A stretch of 42,341 nucleotides of DNA. Source: JADJMO01 sp016794445 (GTDB lineage: Bacteria > Myxococcota_A > Polyangia > Polyangiales > JADJMO01). A model generated the notes under the pieces. It searched no databases and was not told the DNA's origin. It saw only the letters and a list, made by a program, of their open reading frames with translations. The stretch lies in the NCBI GenBank assembly GCA_016794445.1, contig JAEUKC010000120.1, forward strand, positions 1-42,341, given 5' to 3'. The position numbers and the translations under genes were made by a program. Numbering within the stretch: the stretch's first letter is position 1; every line of letters starts with the position of its first letter. This document shows, piece by piece, positions 7,319 through 15,794 of this stretch.

Positions 7319-9578
7319 TGTGCGGTTCCTCCGGCAGCTGCGGCTTGGTGACGAAGTCGGCACACCGACGCAGGTCGGTGGGACGGATGGGGAAGGCCAG
7401 GCTCGCTGCGAGCCGGCGCGCAGCGCGCGCGTCGCCGACGAGGTGTCGCACGAGCGGGCGCAGGCCGCTCGCGCGCAGCCGACGCAGGCAGACTTCGAGC
7501 GCGCCCGCGAGATCCCCGGCGGCGAAGCGCGCGACGGGCTCGGGATCGAGTGGGATTGTCAGCGGCTCGCCGCGCGAGAGTGGGGAGGAGAGATGCGCGA
7601 GCCGCGCGACGGCGTAGGCGGCGTCGAGCACATCGGTCGCGGCGCCGACGGCCGCGGTGAGCGACGGCAGCTCATGCTCCCACCATTGGATCGCCATCAA
7701 CGGGCGCGCGAGCGCGAGCACTCGGGCATCGTCGACCTGCCCTGCGAGGAAGGCAGCGACGTCGCCGAGCGAGGCCTCTGCGCCGCGCGCGCCGAGCAAG
7801 CCGAGCCCGCGCGCCGCGAGACCGGGGGCGAGCTGCACGCGTCGCCGGACGAGGCGAATGCAATCGCGCTCCAGGTCGTCGCCGCCGCACACGACGTCGG
7901 GGTCGCTAGCGAGCCCGCCGCCGTCGGTCGCGAAGCGAGCGGCCCCGCGAGACGCATGCGCGAAACGCGGCGCCCGGCTGCGATCGACCGGCATCCAGTG
8001 CGCGCGGACGTTGAGGGAGACGGGCGCGCCGTGGTCGCGCAGGACGACGTCTTGGCTCGCGAGCGCGATCGCGAGGCGCAGTTCGGCGGATCCGTCATCG
8101 ATGGCGAGTAGCCACGCGGGCCGGAGCGGCGGGAGTGGGGCGAGCTGACGGATCGGATCGGCGGCCTTCTGCGGGCTGCCGAGCAAGGCCTGCTCGGCGC
8201 GCCCGAGCGCAAGGAGCAGCGCTTGCCAGCGCCGCGCGTCGCCGCCTGCGCGACAGACCGCGAGCATCGCCTCGTCGATCCTGCGCGCGGCGGCGGTGAC
8301 CGATTTCGGCGCGAACCTGTCGCGCGAGAACTTGCGAAGCTGCGAGACCCAGCGCTCGACGTCGTCAAGAAGCTGCTCGTGCGGTTGGGAGGAGACGGGC
8401 CAGCGACCGACGGCCACCGAATAGTGCATGTTTCCGTTGCGCGTAAAGAAGGCCGTGCGCTCGAAGGCCGTGACGCCGCGACTTGTACCGAGCGCCGCGA
8501 CGGCTCGAGCGACCTCGGTCGTTCGCTGTGCGTCAGCCCGATCGAGCCGCGCACGCCCCTCGGCGAGCAGCGCAGACGCTTCGGCATGCGAGCTCGCGCG
8601 CTCCCAAAGAGGGAGCCAGATCTCTGCGCGCGAGTCGTCGCGGTCCGCGTCTGCGGCCGAGCCATAGCCAACCGGGTCGACGCGCACCGCGAACGGGAAC
8701 GCGGCGCCCGAGGCGCAACTCTCGAGTCGTCGCGAGGCCGCTCCCGCGAAGAGGATCGAACCCTCGATGGCGAAGACGTAGTCCCAGCCGTTTGACACCG
8801 CGCTGCCCTCGAAGCCCGCGCCCGCATTCACGCCAGCGTTGCCGCCCGGGGAGAATTGCCCCGCGGCTACGTCGTGGGCGCCGGCAACGGCGCCGCCGAA
8901 GAGGCACTGTTCGAGCAGCGATCTGCGGTTGCTCGCACCCGATTCAAGCAGCCCAAGCACGCGAACGAGGAAGTTCTTCGAGAAGTCCTCGTTGCCGTCA
9001 TTGCCGCCGCTGCCCGTCATTGGCGCGCACGAGAACTCGTCGCCCATCGACGTCACACTGGCGTCGACCCACACCAACCCCGATGCGAGGACGCGAGAGC
9101 GGAACGCCGCGATCAGCGCAGCCTTCTCGAACTCTCCGGGTGCCGACTCGAAGCCGCGCTCCGAGAGTAGCAACTTCGCAATCCTCGCGCAGTCAGCATA
9201 CTTCGCGAAGCGAGGCGACGTCGAGCCGAGGAGTTGCTCCAGCGCGCGTGTCGCCGCGGTGGGCGCGTTCCTGACGCCCGTCTTCATGAGCTTACCAGTG
9301 GACGGATCCTTGTCCTTGCTCTTCTCCTCGCGGAAGTAGAACCCGCTCCCACCGTTCCACGGGCTCAGGATCGGCGTCGGCGCGTATTCGTCGAGGAAGA
9401 ACGTGAGCAGCGCTTCGCGCGACAGCTTCGTGGCGAGCCAGAACGCTTCGTCCTTCCAGAAGCCGCGCGCCTCGGGATCGCGCTGCTCGGAGACGAGCCG
9501 GAGTACGGCGAGCGCCTTCAGGTAGCTGGCGAGCGGCGTCGGTGAGCAGCCCTCGAGCTTGTGGACCTGAACGCTCAT
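7308..9578 (-). CDS. csx17: type I-G Csx17 (Cas8) large subunit
   Basis: A 756-residue protein beginning MSVQVHKLEGCSPTPLASYL and continuing KALAVLRLVSEQ, the Csx17 signature start. A Gly/Asn-rich block, GSGGNDGNEDFSKNF, at about residues 188-202 and FGGAVAGAHDVAAGQFSPGG further on are also typical. This is the large Cascade subunit expected to help recognise the PAM and recruit Cas3. ATG 9578 forms an ATGA overlap with the cas3 stop, and a strong GGAGGAGG (about 9587-9594) precedes it. The reading frame is open further upstream to 9701, but that part is cas3 sequence in another frame. Confidence 0.94.
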   Translation of the reverse strand: MSVQVHKLEGCSPTPLASYLKALAVLRLVSEQRDPEARGFWKDEAFWLATKLSREALLTFFLDEYAPTPILSPWNGGSGFYFREEKSKDKDPSTGKLMKTGVRNAPTAATRALEQLLGSTSPRFAKYADCARIAKLLLSERGFESAPGEFEKAALIAAFRSRVLASGLVWVDASVTSMGDEFSCAPMTGSGGNDGNEDFSKNFLVRVLGLLESGASNRRSLLEQCLFGGAVAGAHDVAAGQFSPGGNAGVNAGAGFEGSAVSNGWDYVFAIEGSILFAGAASRRLESCASGAAFPFAVRVDPVGYGSAADADRDDSRAEIWLPLWERASSHAEASALLAEGRARLDRADAQRTTEVARAVAALGTSRGVTAFERTAFFTRNGNMHYSVAVGRWPVSSQPHEQLLDDVERWVSQLRKFSRDRFAPKSVTAAARRIDEAMLAVCRAGGDARRWQALLLALGRAEQALLGSPQKAADPIRQLAPLPPLRPAWLLAIDDGSAELRLAIALASQDVVLRDHGAPVSLNVRAHWMPVDRSRAPRFAHASRGAARFATDGGGLASDPDVVCGGDDLERDCIRLVRRRVQLAPGLAARGLGLLGARGAEASLGDVAAFLAGQVDDARVLALARPLMAIQWWEHELPSLTAAVGAATDVLDAAYAVARLAHLSSPLSRGEPLTIPLDPEPVARFAAGDLAGALEVCLRRLRASGLRPLVRHLVGDARAARRLAASLAFPIRPTDLRRCADFVTKPQLPEEPHNAD

Positions 9579-12238
9579 CGCGCCACCTCCTCCGTCACGA
9601 TCCGAGACGCGCGGACGTCGGCAACTCGCAGCACCGCCTCGAGAAAGGTGAGCGTGAAGGTGCCGTGGCGCGCCGTGAGCCCTGCGACGCGTTCGGCCCA
9701 CGAGGCGCCGTAGCGTGGGCCGATCCCCATCTCAGCGGCAGCGAGCGACAGGGCGACGCTGGGCAGCTCGCTCGCGCGACCATCGGCGTCGGCGAGCTCG
9801 AAGCCGGGCAGCTCGTCCGCGTCGCAGACGCCGTGTATGCCACCGTGGCGTCGTTCCTGGTCGCGCGGGGTGCTCGTCCAGATCGCGCGCACTTTGCCGT
9901 GATGCGAGCAAACGAGCCACGCCAAGAGGTCGAACTCTGGTGCGGAGAGCGCGACGATCTCGTCGACGAAGACGGAGGAGACTGGCGGACCGGCGGGCTC
10001 CAGCGGCGTGCCTAGAGCGGCGAGCAGCTCACGATGCGGCCCAAGCAGGGCTGGGTGATCCGGCTGCGCGCGTCGGAGCAGCTCGAACAGCGCGAGCGTG
10101 CTCGCCAACTCATGGCGAAAGCCAGGCCGTTCGGGGTAAGGCGGCCGTGCCCAGGCTGCGTCGGGGGCCTTGGCGAGATCGCGGCGCGCCGCGATCGGAA
10201 TCGCGGCACCGTGGTCGGCGCGACTCGCCTCACGGATGGCGGCCTGGAACGTCGGGTGTGCCTTGCCGACGTCGTGCCATCGGGCCGCGAGTGCGACGAT
10301 CCGTCCGATCGCCGACGGAAGCCCAAGCGTGGTGCCTAGCGCACGCGCCTCGCGCTCGGTCTCCGAGCCGTGGGTGGCGATGGTCTTCCAACCCGAAGCG
10401 GTCGAGAGATCTTCGGCGTCTTCGGAGGCCGAGGCCTTGGAGATGGCGTCTCGTCGATCGTCGGCGTCGCCCGTCACGGCAGGCACTGGCGCGGCTGCCT
10501 TCGCCTTCGGATCCCAGCCTCGTTCGGGTGAGTATCCCCCGTCGCTTGCGGAGAGGAGTACCGTCATTCCGGGTACAAGGCGGCGAACATCACGCGCGCT
10601 CCAGACGCCGTCGAGGTAGTCGAAGACGTATGCCTTCGACTTCCACGCGCGGATGTCGCCGATGGGGACGGGGCAGAGTTCTTCGCGGCGAGGCGGTTCG
10701 TCGAGGCGAAGGCCGCGGGCTGCATTCGAGCCCGACAGTGCAGCGAGGTTCGGCTCGAGGGCCCGCCAGAAGACGCTCACGTCTCGCTCCTCCCCGGAGC
10801 GGATGAACCGGCTCACGTCGAGGTCAGCACCCGAGAGATCAGCGCTCGTGTCGAAGAGATCGTCGAGATCGCGCCGGCGGAGCACGTGGAGGGGCTCGTA
10901 GGGGAAGAGCCGCACGAGCAACGCCGGGTCGGCCTTGGAGAGCTCATCGTCGAACGCCTCGAGCGAACGCGGCGACGCGTCTGCCTCACGCGCAATCAGT
11001 CGGGCGATGGCCTCATCGGCCGCGACGAGTTCACCGACCGTGTATGGCGTCGCAGCCTTGTCGTCGACGGGGAGCGCGCCGAACACGATTGCGCTGCCCG
11101 CTTCGCCAGCGTACCGCGCGACGCGCCCCAAGCGCTGTACGAGGCTCGGCCAGGGCGCGAGCTCCGTGACGAGCGTTTGTGCGGAGATGTCGACGCCGGC
11201 CTCGACCACCTGCGTGGCGACGACAATCCGGCCGGCCTCGGGCATCGGCGCGTGCCGGTGCAGGAACTCCTCGGCCCAACGCGCCCGCTCGTGGCCGCGA
11301 AAGCGGCTGTGTACGAGGCGCAGCTCGGGGGCATCCGGCCGACGCTCCTTCTTCTTCCCCTTGGCGTCGCGCGGCACGAACTGGAGCGCATCGAGCGCGT
11401 CGTACACGGCGTTGGCCGTCGCGACGCGGTTCACGAGGATCAGCGTCAGCGACCCTGGCGCATGAGCCGAGAGCGCGGCCGACGCGATCGCATCTGGGCT
11501 CTGGATCTCGGCTCGCCTCTCCAGCGTCTTGCGAACGTCGAACAGGCCTCCGACGCGGGTGGTAGCAGGAATGGAGAGCGGTGGCTCCGCCGGCGCGGGC
11601 CGATCGACGGTCGCGAGCCACCGCGGCTGCAATGTCGCGCTCATCCACCAGGTGTGCACGGGGCGGAGCCGTGGCGGCTCGCGGGCGACATCCTGATCGC
11701 GAAAGGCAGCGAGCTGCACGCTCGTCGCGAGCCCGACGTCCATCAGCTGCACCTCGTCGAGGATCCAGAGCGCGTCCTGATGGAGCAGTCCGTGCTCCAT
11801 CGGCCAGATCCCGCGCGGCGATCCGTAGCCGCGGTTGAGCGCTCGCGAGAGCAACATGTCCTGCGTGCCGATCAGGATTGCGGGGCGATCGAGATCGAGC
11901 ACCCAGCGCTCCGCCTTCACGCCTCCCATGAGCACGTGAACGCCGACCTGGCCGATCAACTCCGCGGCGCGCAGCCACTCCTGAATCGAACGCTCTGTCT
12001 GCTCGACGAGCACGCGCATGGGCAGGCAGAACACGAGCCGGCGCGGCCACGTGTCGTCGGCGCGCAGCACGCGGTGTTGGAGCCATGGAAGCACCACTCC
12101 CGCGGTCTTGCCGAAGCCTGTCGGGATCCGGATGGTGCGATCTCGGCAGACTGCGTCCTCGCCGAGCGCCGCCTGCCAAGCGTGGGGAGCATCGTTGCCG
12201 GTCAGGCGCGCGAAGAGGGCTCGATATTCGGGCTGCAT
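9575..12238 (-). CDS. cas3: type I-G Cas3 helicase with C-terminal HD nuclease
   Basis: An 887-residue protein with the helicase first and the HD nuclease last, the order known for type I-G/I-U Cas3. Walker A is TGFGKT at 40-45, DEVQ at 161-164, SAT at 200-202 and QRLGR at 368-372. The HD motif, ARWHDVGKAH, has H655-D656, and a later SHHGKVR also fits HD metal binding. The enzyme is recruited by Cascade and degrades the displaced DNA strand. ATG 12238 was chosen because the conserved helicase starts right after it; the open frame extends to 12931 but that stretch is antisense-like and overlaps the PIN gene in another frame. The stop overlaps csx17 (ATGA). No clear Shine-Dalgarno is seen. Confidence 0.94.
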   Translation of the reverse strand: MQPEYRALFARLTGNDAPHAWQAALGEDAVCRDRTIRIPTGFGKTAGVVLPWLQHRVLRADDTWPRRLVFCLPMRVLVEQTERSIQEWLRAAELIGQVGVHVLMGGVKAERWVLDLDRPAILIGTQDMLLSRALNRGYGSPRGIWPMEHGLLHQDALWILDEVQLMDVGLATSVQLAAFRDQDVAREPPRLRPVHTWWMSATLQPRWLATVDRPAPAEPPLSIPATTRVGGLFDVRKTLERRAEIQSPDAIASAALSAHAPGSLTLILVNRVATANAVYDALDALQFVPRDAKGKKKERRPDAPELRLVHSRFRGHERARWAEEFLHRHAPMPEAGRIVVATQVVEAGVDISAQTLVTELAPWPSLVQRLGRVARYAGEAGSAIVFGALPVDDKAATPYTVGELVAADEAIARLIAREADASPRSLEAFDDELSKADPALLVRLFPYEPLHVLRRRDLDDLFDTSADLSGADLDVSRFIRSGEERDVSVFWRALEPNLAALSGSNAARGLRLDEPPRREELCPVPIGDIRAWKSKAYVFDYLDGVWSARDVRRLVPGMTVLLSASDGGYSPERGWDPKAKAAAPVPAVTGDADDRRDAISKASASEDAEDLSTASGWKTIATHGSETEREARALGTTLGLPSAIGRIVALAARWHDVGKAHPTFQAAIREASRADHGAAIPIAARRDLAKAPDAAWARPPYPERPGFRHELASTLALFELLRRAQPDHPALLGPHRELLAALGTPLEPAGPPVSSVFVDEIVALSAPEFDLLAWLVCSHHGKVRAIWTSTPRDQERRHGGIHGVCDADELPGFELADADGRASELPSVALSLAAAEMGIGPRYGASWAERVAGLTARHGTFTLTFLEAVLRVADVRASRIVTEEVAR

Positions 12239-12295
12239 GGCTGACAGAACCAGCCTTTCACGTTTTGCCAGAAGCCATCGGACAATGAATGTCCG
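12239..12295 (-). promoter_or_regulatory. cas3 operon upstream region with two inverted repeats
   Basis: Immediately before the cas3 ATG, 12239-12255 forms GGCTG-7 nt-CAGCC on the minus strand, a small hairpin abutting the start codon. Farther upstream, 12279-12295 is CGGACA-5 nt-TGTCCG, an inverted repeat 41 to 57 bp before the start, a usual operator distance. On the minus strand TTGTCC within it could be a -35-like box, but no good -10 is visible. The rest of the 254-bp gap to the PIN gene (12296-12492) shows nothing I can support. Confidence 0.35.
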
Positions 12296-12492
12296 AATCG
12301 CGCGCGACGGCCCACAGCAAGCTTGCCGGCTCCATGGTTTCGCGACGGACCGGCGGTTGCGCCGAGCTCTGCGAACGAGTGCCCGGTGTGCCCAGGGACT
12401 TCCGAGCCCGTGCGCGAACGGCCCCCCTCGACGCGCGTTCGGAGCTCGCCGCGATCGAGGCAGGGACGACCGAGACGCCGCGATGAGCCCGT

Positions 12493-13005
12493 TCACCGCC
12501 CCGCCATCACCTCTTGCCACCAGGTCGGCGGCGCCATGCCGGCGGCGCTCAGCACGTCGTTCGCGACCGCGGGCGACAAGCCTGCTTCGACGAGACGTCG
12601 AAGGAACACCGCCAACCCCAGCAACCGCTCCCCAGGCGCGTGCAGCTCGCGCAGCGCCAGCCACATTGCGTTCTTGTCGTTCGCGACGAAGACCAGGTCC
12701 CACCGCAGGGCCGCGACGGCGATGCACTCCCGCTCGCCCCGGCCGCGATTGGTGGTGACACCCAGCTGGAGCTGAGCCAGCAGCGCATGCTCTGGCGAGC
12801 CGAGCACGATGTCGATGACCTCGATACGCGTCGCAGCGAGCCATGTCTGGTAGCGGCGGCCCACGCCCGGCGCGCCGGCGAGTTCGTCGCGGACCTGTCC
12901 CACCGTGGCGAGCCCGATAGTCGACGCACACTCGGCGAGCTGGTCCTCGTTGCCTGTTCTCAGGAAGTACGAGAGCACGTTCGTGTCGAGCAGGTAGGTC
13001 GTCAC
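12493..13005 (-). CDS. PIN-domain ribonuclease, candidate toxin
   Basis: A 170-residue protein. The start GTG 13005 overlaps the previous stop (GTGA). MTTYLLDTNVLSYFLR is the classic PIN start with acidic D7. Further acidic positions are E41 (VRDELAG), E91/E93 (GERECIAVAA) and N109-D110 (FVANDKN), in the usual order for the metal-binding pocket. PIN proteins of this size cleave RNA and commonly act as toxins. Its partner is the XRE-ImmA gene just upstream. The gene ends 254 bp before cas3 on the same strand, so it is probably a separate transcription unit beside the CRISPR operon. Confidence 0.85.
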   Translation of the reverse strand: MTTYLLDTNVLSYFLRTGNEDQLAECASTIGLATVGQVRDELAGAPGVGRRYQTWLAATRIEVIDIVLGSPEHALLAQLQLGVTTNRGRGERECIAVAALRWDLVFVANDKNAMWLALRELHAPGERLLGLAVFLRRLVEAGLSPAVANDVLSAAGMAPPTWWQEVMAGR

Positions 13006-14159
13006 GGCCGATCCCAGGGCAGCGGCATGAGCCCGTCGATGTCGAGGAGGGAGCGTGCCTCCCCGTCCGTCACCAGGCCGAGGTCGTGGGCCCGTCGGGC
13101 GCGCTCGGTCAGCAGCCTGGGCGGGGCTCCCACGTCGGGCAAGGACGTGAGCACACGCCGTGGACTGCCTGTCTGGGGCTCGGGGGTCGAGATCCAGTCG
13201 TGAAGGAGTTCGTCGACGTAGCCGTGGTTGACCAGATGATGAGCGGCGATCTCGTGAGGGGTGCCGAAGTGTTCGCGCGCCTTCTTCACGAGGAGAGCTG
13301 CCGAGGCGCGGCTGGTGGTCCCGGCTGGCTCACCGAGCAGTGCCACCAACCCCTCTTGCGGCATCAAGAACTCGGCGGCGAAGCCGCGAGCTCGCTGCTC
13401 TCCCCGGAGGTCCCTCTTGTCGGCGACCAGATCCACGACGAGGTGCAGGCCGCCAGGCGAGGGGTCGAAGACGAGGTGACACAGCTCGTGCGCGATGTGC
13501 ACCCGTGTCAGCAGCGGATTGCGCACCCGTTCGGCATCGTTCGCGTTCAACACGATGGCAGCTGCCGCGCCGCGCCGAACGGCGACTGCCGTGGCGCGTG
13601 GCGACCGGAGAGCGATCACCGTCACGGCGACCTCGAGCCGCTCCTCTGCGAGCAGACGGATGTCTTCGATGCGATCGTGGCCGAGCCCGAGACGCGCTCG
13701 CACCTCACGTGCGCGTTCATAGCCGTCGCGCGCGGCGCGCCCAGGTCGGTCGCCGCCGGCCGCCACCATCGCGAAGGTGCCGGAGCGTCGGGGTCCGATC
13801 TCCACGCCGAGCAGGTCTCCCAGCTGGATCAGGGCGCGACCTCCAGCCACGGCGCGATCGAGCTCTGCGAGATCCTCGTCCAAGAAGTCGTGCATCGGCG
13901 CGTGTCGGAAGAACACGCTCGGGGCTACGGGAATGGTCTCCTCTCGGCCGGCCAAGAGCGCCGTCTCGTCGAGGCAGAGTGGGCCGCACAGGCGTCCGAG
14001 GTCTGTCGTCGTGAGACCCGGGCGCCCCGCCTCGGCGTCGTGGATTCGGCCGGGGGACACTCCGATGGCCTCGGCGAGCGGCTCCACTCCGAGTCCGAGG
14101 CGCACGCGAGCGCCTGCGAGGATGCGACCGATGTCGACGAGCAGGGGGTTCTCGGGCAT
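13002..14159 (-). CDS. XRE family HTH + ImmA/IrrE metallopeptidase, candidate antitoxin/regulator
   Basis: A 385-residue protein. Residues about 5-60 form an XRE HTH (LAEAIGVSPGRIHDAEAGRP). Later comes the zinc-peptidase motif HIAHELCH with H224-E225...H228, followed by FAAEFLMPQEGL, typical of COG2856/ImmA-IrrE. XRE-COG2856 proteins pair with diverse toxins and repress their own operon; IrrE/ImmA members can also cleave regulators. The GTGA overlap with the PIN gene supports a two-gene module. ATG 14159 was chosen; ATG 14177 in the same frame is possible and would add six residues. Palindrome cluster 2 lies 46 bp upstream of the chosen start. Confidence 0.85.
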   Translation of the reverse strand: MPENPLLVDIGRILAGARVRLGLGVEPLAEAIGVSPGRIHDAEAGRPGLTTTDLGRLCGPLCLDETALLAGREETIPVAPSVFFRHAPMHDFLDEDLAELDRAVAGGRALIQLGDLLGVEIGPRRSGTFAMVAAGGDRPGRAARDGYERAREVRARLGLGHDRIEDIRLLAEERLEVAVTVIALRSPRATAVAVRRGAAAAIVLNANDAERVRNPLLTRVHIAHELCHLVFDPSPGGLHLVVDLVADKRDLRGEQRARGFAAEFLMPQEGLVALLGEPAGTTSRASAALLVKKAREHFGTPHEIAAHHLVNHGYVDELLHDWISTPEPQTGSPRRVLTSLPDVGAPPRLLTERARRAHDLGLVTDGEARSLLDIDGLMPLPWDRP

Positions 14160-14205
14160 GACAACTGACCCGATCATAGCAGGGGCGCAGGTACGACGCG
14201 GGACC

Positions 14206-14241
14206 CGCAGACGTCTGCGTGTCCACCGGCAGACGTCTGCG
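14206..14241. repeat. 22-bp-period palindrome cluster 2 (two copies)
   Basis: CGCAGACGTCTGCG occurs at 14206-14219, and GCAGACGTCTGCG at 14229-14241 (first outer base changed to G). The cores start 22 bp apart. Linkers are TGTCCACC and TGTCAGCG. The cluster separates the promoter side of the XRE-ImmA gene from the Rpn relic. Confidence 0.9.
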
Positions 14242-14254
14242 TGTCAGCGCCTAC

Positions 14255-14822
14255 CGGCTCGACCTGTCGATCGCCCGCGCGACCCCGAAACTCGCGGTCC
14301 TCTCAGCAGCGGCGCATCACGATGTGCGCGACGGGATCGCCATCGGCGGCGATCCTCGCCGCGGACGGCCTCGCTCTACGCTGATGTGGTCCTCCGGGCG
14401 TTCAGCGCCGTCCTCCACACCGACCGGTCCCTGCCTGGTATCGTTTCACGATGGTTGCCGTGGCAAAGGAAGAGGAAGTCCTCCTCCACGACTGGCAGGG
14501 CGAGTGGGACGCTCTGCCCAGTGAGACGCGCGCTGCACTCGACGTGCTCGCCAGTGCCGGTGCCAGCGAGCCGCCGCGTGCGGTGGACGGCGAGTAGCAA
14601 GGCCGTCGTGGACTTGGGACACCCTCCGTCCCAAGTCGGTCCTAAGTGCGGCCCAAGTTCACGTTCTCGAAATCGCGAGCATGTCGCGAGGCGTGACCTT
14701 CACCCCGCCGGCCCGATGTCGATGGGCAGCGCGCCCGCGTGGATGCCTGCAAGGACCCCGAGCAGCTCCTCGCCTGGCTCCTCCGCGCCACCACGGCGAG
14801 CGTCAGCGACGACGTCTTCGCC
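14255..14822 (+). pseudogene. decayed Rpn-like (PD-(D/E)XK) transposase/nuclease remnant
   Basis: No single open frame spans this stretch, but pieces in successive frames match the C-terminal half of Rpn-type proteins common in myxobacteria. ARATPKLAVLSAAAH (from 14282 for TPK) matches the usual ARADPELAVLSALAH. SLYADVVLRAFSAVL (from 14371, shifted frame) matches the LYaDlvl segment. VHVLEIASMSRGVTF (about 14654-14699) matches a VL..RGl.v segment. Then, in another frame, RVDACKDPEQLLAWLLRATT and SVSDDVFA run to a stop at 14820-14822. At least two frameshifts are needed, and the N-terminal nuclease part is absent. Rpn proteins are DNA nucleases linked to recombination and to phage defence. Assignment rests on recalled family patterns. 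Confidence 0.6.
14451..14597 (+). CDS. possible 48-residue acidic small protein
   Basis: An ATG at 14451 opens a 48-codon frame: MVAVAKEEEVLLHDW, then ALPSETRAALDVLASAG, ending at TAG 14595-14597. Codon third positions are mostly G/C and the peptide is acidic with a short amphipathic helix. There is no clear Shine-Dalgarno. It lies inside the Rpn relic, in a part where I see no Rpn similarity. It may be chance. Confidence 0.2.
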   Translation: MVAVAKEEEVLLHDWQGEWDALPSETRAALDVLASAGASEPPRAVDGE

Positions 14823-14845
14823 TAGCGCGCAACTCGACCCCACCC

Positions 14846-14901
14846 GCAGACGTCTGCGTGCCCACCCGCAGACGTCTGCGTGTCCAGCCGCAGGCGTCTG
14901 C
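14846..14901. repeat. 22-bp-period palindrome cluster 3 (three copies)
   Basis: Cores lie at 14846-14857 and 14868-14879 (GCAGACGTCTGC) and at 14890-14901 (GCAGGCGTCTGC, one change that breaks symmetry). All start exactly 22 bp apart, with linkers TGCCCACC and TGTCCAGC in the same orientation as cluster 2. The cluster lies between the end of the Rpn relic (14822) and the stop of the gene at 14916. Confidence 0.9.
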
Positions 14902-14915
14902 GCGTCCGTCGTCGC

Positions 14916-15761
14916 TCACTCTCCCAGGCTCTTCGTGACGCGCATCCAGGTGCCGATGCAGAGCCAGAACGCCGGGAACAAGACGAGGTAGAGCCAGGGG
15001 ATCGGCTCCCGCTTCTGGTTGCCCGCGTGGAGGTAGCAGACGGACGGATCCTTCGGGTCGCACACACACGACACAGGGCCCTTTGGGAACCACTGAGCGC
15101 CAGGCCCGTGAGGCACGTCGGGGGAGTACTGGTCGTGCACGAACCGGCGGCCCTCGACGAAGTGCTCGAACTCGACGACGTGCTGGGTCATGCCGCCCTT
15201 CGCCGGCGCGTCGACCGACTTGGTCATGGTGCAGGTCTGGGCGACGAACTCGGTCCGCACGCGGCGAGCGTGGCGGTCCTTCCACGCGAGCACCCCGCCG
15301 AGCGCGGTCATGCATACGGCCGCCACGAGCCCGATGCCGAGGAACATCGTCCCGACCCTTCGCGCCTCCCTCTGTTCGACGTCCTCGGCCGGTCTCGGCT
15401 CGCTCTTGCGGAGCTTCCTCTTCTCCGGCTCCGGCGTCGGTGCCGGTCTCGCTTCGACGGCTTCGCGGTAGCCCACGTCGACGCGCACGGCGTGCTCGTC
15501 GGCCTCCGCCCGCGCGAGCTCGAGGCGCCGGGCGACCTTCGTCATGAGCACCGTGTACACCGCGCGCTCGAAGACCCCCTCGACCCCCGTGCGCCGCTCG
15601 CGCTCGAACCGCGCGCGGGCCTCGGTGAGCGGCTCGGCGAGCGCGGTCCAGACGTCCTCGGCGCGGGAGAGGCGTGCCAGGTCGTCGCGGTGCCGCTTCG
15701 CGAGCGTTCGCAGCAGGCCGAGCGCGTGCCGCTCGGCGCGCTCCCGATCGCTGGCCCCCAT
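14916..15761 (-). CDS. two-TM membrane protein, DUF3592-like
   Basis: A 281-residue protein. The first ~90 residues are charged and helical, then Pro/Glu-rich. A hydrophobic segment, TMFLGIGLVAAVCMTALGGV, lies near residues 137-158. An extracytoplasmic loop follows, with FEHFVEGRRFVHDQYSPDVP and a Cys-rich part (SCVCDPKDPSVCYLH). A second membrane segment is near 253-272 (WLYLVLFPAFWLCIG). The TM-beta loop-TM layout resembles DUF3592 proteins, whose role is unknown. The gene starts 33 bp after the carboxypeptidase-regulatory-domain gene and is probably co-transcribed with it. Confidence 0.75.
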   Translation of the reverse strand: MGASDRERAERHALGLLRTLAKRHRDDLARLSRAEDVWTALAEPLTEARARFERERRTGVEGVFERAVYTVLMTKVARRLELARAEADEHAVRVDVGYREAVEARPAPTPEPEKRKLRKSEPRPAEDVEQREARRVGTMFLGIGLVAAVCMTALGGVLAWKDRHARRVRTEFVAQTCTMTKSVDAPAKGGMTQHVVEFEHFVEGRRFVHDQYSPDVPHGPGAQWFPKGPVSCVCDPKDPSVCYLHAGNQKREPIPWLYLVLFPAFWLCIGTWMRVTKSLGE

Positions 15762-15794
15762 GGGCCGGAGTCTACGCTCGCGCAGACGAGCGCG

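Noticed and set aside
12239..12931. Extension of cas3 by about 230 residues at the N-terminus
   Set aside because: The frame is open, but its residues are Arg/Ala-rich antisense-type sequence and overlap the PIN gene on the same strand in another frame. The helicase motifs start right after ATG 12238.
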